Below are positions 62,110-64,000 of a stretch of DNA of 64,000 nucleotides, piece by piece (the stretch's first letter is position 1; every line of letters starts with the position of its first letter). Source of the DNA: Maribacter aquimaris. GTDB lineage: Bacteria; Bacteroidota; Bacteroidia; Flavobacteriales; Flavobacteriaceae. The position numbers and the translations under genes were made by a program. The notes below the pieces were generated by a model, which searched no databases, was not told the DNA's origin, and saw only the letters and a program-made list of their open reading frames with translations. The stretch covers positions 1-64,000 of the forward strand of contig NZ_JABTCF010000009.1 in NCBI RefSeq assembly GCF_014596745.1, written 5' to 3'.

Positions 62110-63798
62110 TTATTTTTCCTTATCAAAAGGCCAAGCCGTAATTCCACCTTCCAGCACTTTTACCTTTGTATATCCATGGGCTTTCAATAGAACAGCCGCC
62201 TCATACCCCCGTAAGGATATTTTACAATACGTGATGATTTCCATATTTTTATCTTGAGGCATTTCATCGAGTCGCATTCTCAAGGTCCCCAAGGGTATAA
62301 GGGTCTCACCCAAACCTAGGCGTGTTTGTTCATATTCATCCGGACCACGTACATCCAATAAGAAAATATCCTCCTTATTATTTAATTTCTCCATTAAATC
62401 GACCCCGGAAATTCCCTCAAAAACACCATTCATCTTATTCTGTAAAATATGCGCAGAGGCTATACTATGGTCAATGGCCAAAGAAAACGGTGGTGCATAA
62501 GGAAGATCGGCATTTACCATATCCTCAACGTTTAAATTCCCTTTTATGGCTGTAGCCCAAATGGCCAATTGTTTACTTACATCGCCCGGACCAATACATT
62601 GCGCCCCTAAGATCTTCCCTGAATCCTTTTCCGCAATAAGTTTGGTAATAAGCATTTTACCCTCCATAAACCCAGGTTTATCCGGACTCGCATTGATTAC
62701 TTTCACAAAATCGAAACCAGCTTCCTTTGCCTTGGTTTCCGATAAACCCGTAATACCGATTCCGTAATCGAACAATTTGCATATACCGGTTTGAATCGTA
62801 CCTGGAAAGGAGGCCACATTCCCCTTGATCACATTTTCCCCTGCGACACGTCCTTCAAGATTGGCCAAGTCACCATAGGGTGCAAGGACATTCTTACCCG
62901 TTATGATATTCTTTATCTCACAACAATCCCCCACGGCATATATATCGGGATCCGAGGTTTGCATGTATTCATTTACGGTAATACCCCCAAGGCTACCTAT
63001 ATCGAGGAGCGCTTCTTTGGCAAGTCCAATATTTGGGCGAACCCCAATGGCGACCACTGCCAATTCACAGGGGATTTCAGTTCCATTTTGAAGTTTTACG
63101 CCGGTAATTTTCCCGTTTTCCCCTTTAAATTCGGCTACTCCATTTTTGGTAATAACGTTAGCTTTGGTTTTTAGATAATTCTGGACAAGTTTGGCCATTT
63201 TCCAATCCAGAAAAGTCAATAATTGCGGTAGAAGTTCAACCATGGTCAACTCAATTCCCGCCAAATGAAGTGCTTCAAGGGTTTCGATGCCGATGAGTCC
63301 ACCCCCAATAACCACTGCTTTTTTAATTTTGCCTTCATCCCTTATTTTTCTCAAATAGTCAGCATCTTGCATGGATTGCAGGTTGGTGATACCGTCTAAA
63401 TCCGAGCCGGGTATTGGAGGCATATTGGCAGTTGCCCCTGTGGAAATAATCAACTTGTCATAGGATTGACTCCCTTTCTTTCCAGTCACCAAATCCGTGA
63501 ATTCAACTTTTTTATGTTGCCTATCTATTCGGGTGACCTCAGTGTTCACTTTGGCTACAATACCTTTGGCATTCCAATAGAACTTAGGATCGCGGACCGC
63601 TCCGGCCGGTGTACATAGCAGTTTATTTCGGTCATCAAAAAAACCACCTATGAAATATGGGAAGCCACATGAGGCCATAGAGAGATCCGGGCCTTTTTGA
63701 AACATGGTTATTTCGGCGAATTCATCCATGCGGCGAGCCTTTGCTGCCGCTTTAGGCCCCGCGGCGGAACCACCTATCACAATTATTTTTTTACTCAT
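62110..63798 (-). CDS. CoA-disulfide reductase/rhodanese fusion (NADH-dependent polysulfide reductase-like)
   Basis: 562 aa. FAD loop IIVIGGSAAGPKAA, redox Cys44 in SMASCGFPYFIGG, NAD loop VIGGGLIGIETLEAL, and YAVGDCCE form the pyridine nucleotide disulfide oxidoreductase part (~1-450). A C-terminal rhodanese domain (~465-560) has LLDVRGPDEYEQ and active Cys in ITYCKISLRGYEAA. Such fusions reduce CoA disulfide, CoA persulfide or polysulfide. The 200 bp beyond its start (63799-64000) hold no gene I can support. Confidence 0.92.
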   Translation of the reverse strand: MSKKIIVIGGSAAGPKAAAKARRMDEFAEITMFQKGPDLSMASCGFPYFIGGFFDDRNKLLCTPAGAVRDPKFYWNAKGIVAKVNTEVTRIDRQHKKVEFTDLVTGKKGSQSYDKLIISTGATANMPPIPGSDLDGITNLQSMQDADYLRKIRDEGKIKKAVVIGGGLIGIETLEALHLAGIELTMVELLPQLLTFLDWKMAKLVQNYLKTKANVITKNGVAEFKGENGKITGVKLQNGTEIPCELAVVAIGVRPNIGLAKEALLDIGSLGGITVNEYMQTSDPDIYAVGDCCEIKNIITGKNVLAPYGDLANLEGRVAGENVIKGNVASFPGTIQTGICKLFDYGIGITGLSETKAKEAGFDFVKVINASPDKPGFMEGKMLITKLIAEKDSGKILGAQCIGPGDVSKQLAIWATAIKGNLNVEDMVNADLPYAPPFSLAIDHSIASAHILQNKMNGVFEGISGVDLMEKLNNKEDIFLLDVRGPDEYEQTRLGLGETLIPLGTLRMRLDEMPQDKNMEIITYCKISLRGYEAAVLLKAHGYTKVKVLEGGITAWPFDKEK

Positions 63799-64000
63799 TA
63801 GATCAACCTATTATGTTCACATTTTGTTTGAATACACTCCTTTCAATTTATTTTTACACAATGAATTATCTTCCTTGCTTATAGTGTCAAAACCATACCG
63901 GTTTTAAGCTGGGAAATTGAAAAATCCTTGGAAAATGCCAGTAAGGCAGGCAGTTCCGTACAGTGGGAGGGAAAAACACTTTGGATATGCAACTTCTTAA

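Noticed and set aside
63799-64000. Start of a further gene at the right edge
   Set aside because: A plus-strand frame stays open to the end from about 63860, but it has no clear start or recognisable sequence; it may belong to the next gene but cannot be supported.

Overview
The window looks like core chromosome of a marine member of the Flavobacteriaceae (phylum Bacteroidota). Three things point there. Promoters follow the Bacteroidota pattern TTTG-N19-TAnnTTTG (clear upstream of thrA, rpsA, miaE and a tRNA pair). Protein families typical of this group recur, such as DUF3822, GIN-domain proteins, PyrR-PyrB next to a small STAS-like protein, and a DnaX without its zinc module. A lipoprotein alginate lyase suggests access to brown-algal polysaccharide. 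I see no insertion sequence, prophage, integrase or CRISPR array; the one repeat-rich stretch is about 0.8 kb of noncoding DNA beside the RNase P RNA gene.

Layout. 1-0.4 kb: tRNA-Ser and tRNA-Pro with their own promoter and terminator. 0.4-11.8 kb: a PgpH-type membrane HD phosphohydrolase, a thiolase, an NlpC/P60 protein lacking its catalytic cysteine, a TPR protein behind gyrA, clpC, and a small STAS-like protein. 11.8-18.4 kb: NAD(P)H-hydrate repair enzyme, then thrABC preceded by a perfect promoter and a 30-codon Thr/Ile-rich leader ORF. 18.4-22.8 kb: PL7 alginate lyase with a 20-bp palindromic operator candidate, gcvT, an SDR protein, pterin dehydratase, and a YebC family regulator. 22.8-28 kb: a minus-strand run of RecD-like helicase, DUF4126, kdsB, HAD phosphatase, a KdnB-like Kdo 8-oxidase and an acyltransferase, suggesting modified Kdo in the lipopolysaccharide. 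28-31.7 kb: a pseudopilin-like protein, DUF3822, rsmD, two tandem noncoding repeat units, and rnpB. 31.7-42.3 kb: dnaX, miaE, the polyphosphate group sixA-ppk1-ppx, pdxH, and pyrR-pyrB-STAS followed by rnz. 42.4-51.3 kb: rpsA, a LysM protein, cmk, lon, and an ECF sigma factor operon ending in two secreted beta-rich repeat proteins. 51.3-64 kb: an MFS transporter, M48 lipoprotein protease, GH31 glucosidase and glycogen branching enzyme, a collagen-like lipoprotein, secreted msrB, a DinB-like protein, lpdA, DUF3817, and a CoA-disulfide reductase/rhodanese fusion.

Most novel leads: the thr leader peptide placed about 11 nt after a predicted transcription start; the kdsB-HAD-kdnB cluster; the tandem noncoding units with conserved ends and different middles; the UxuR-like operator at the alginate lyase; and the Cys-to-Ala NlpC/P60 protein. 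Functions are read from sequence and remembered family features only; no search was run.
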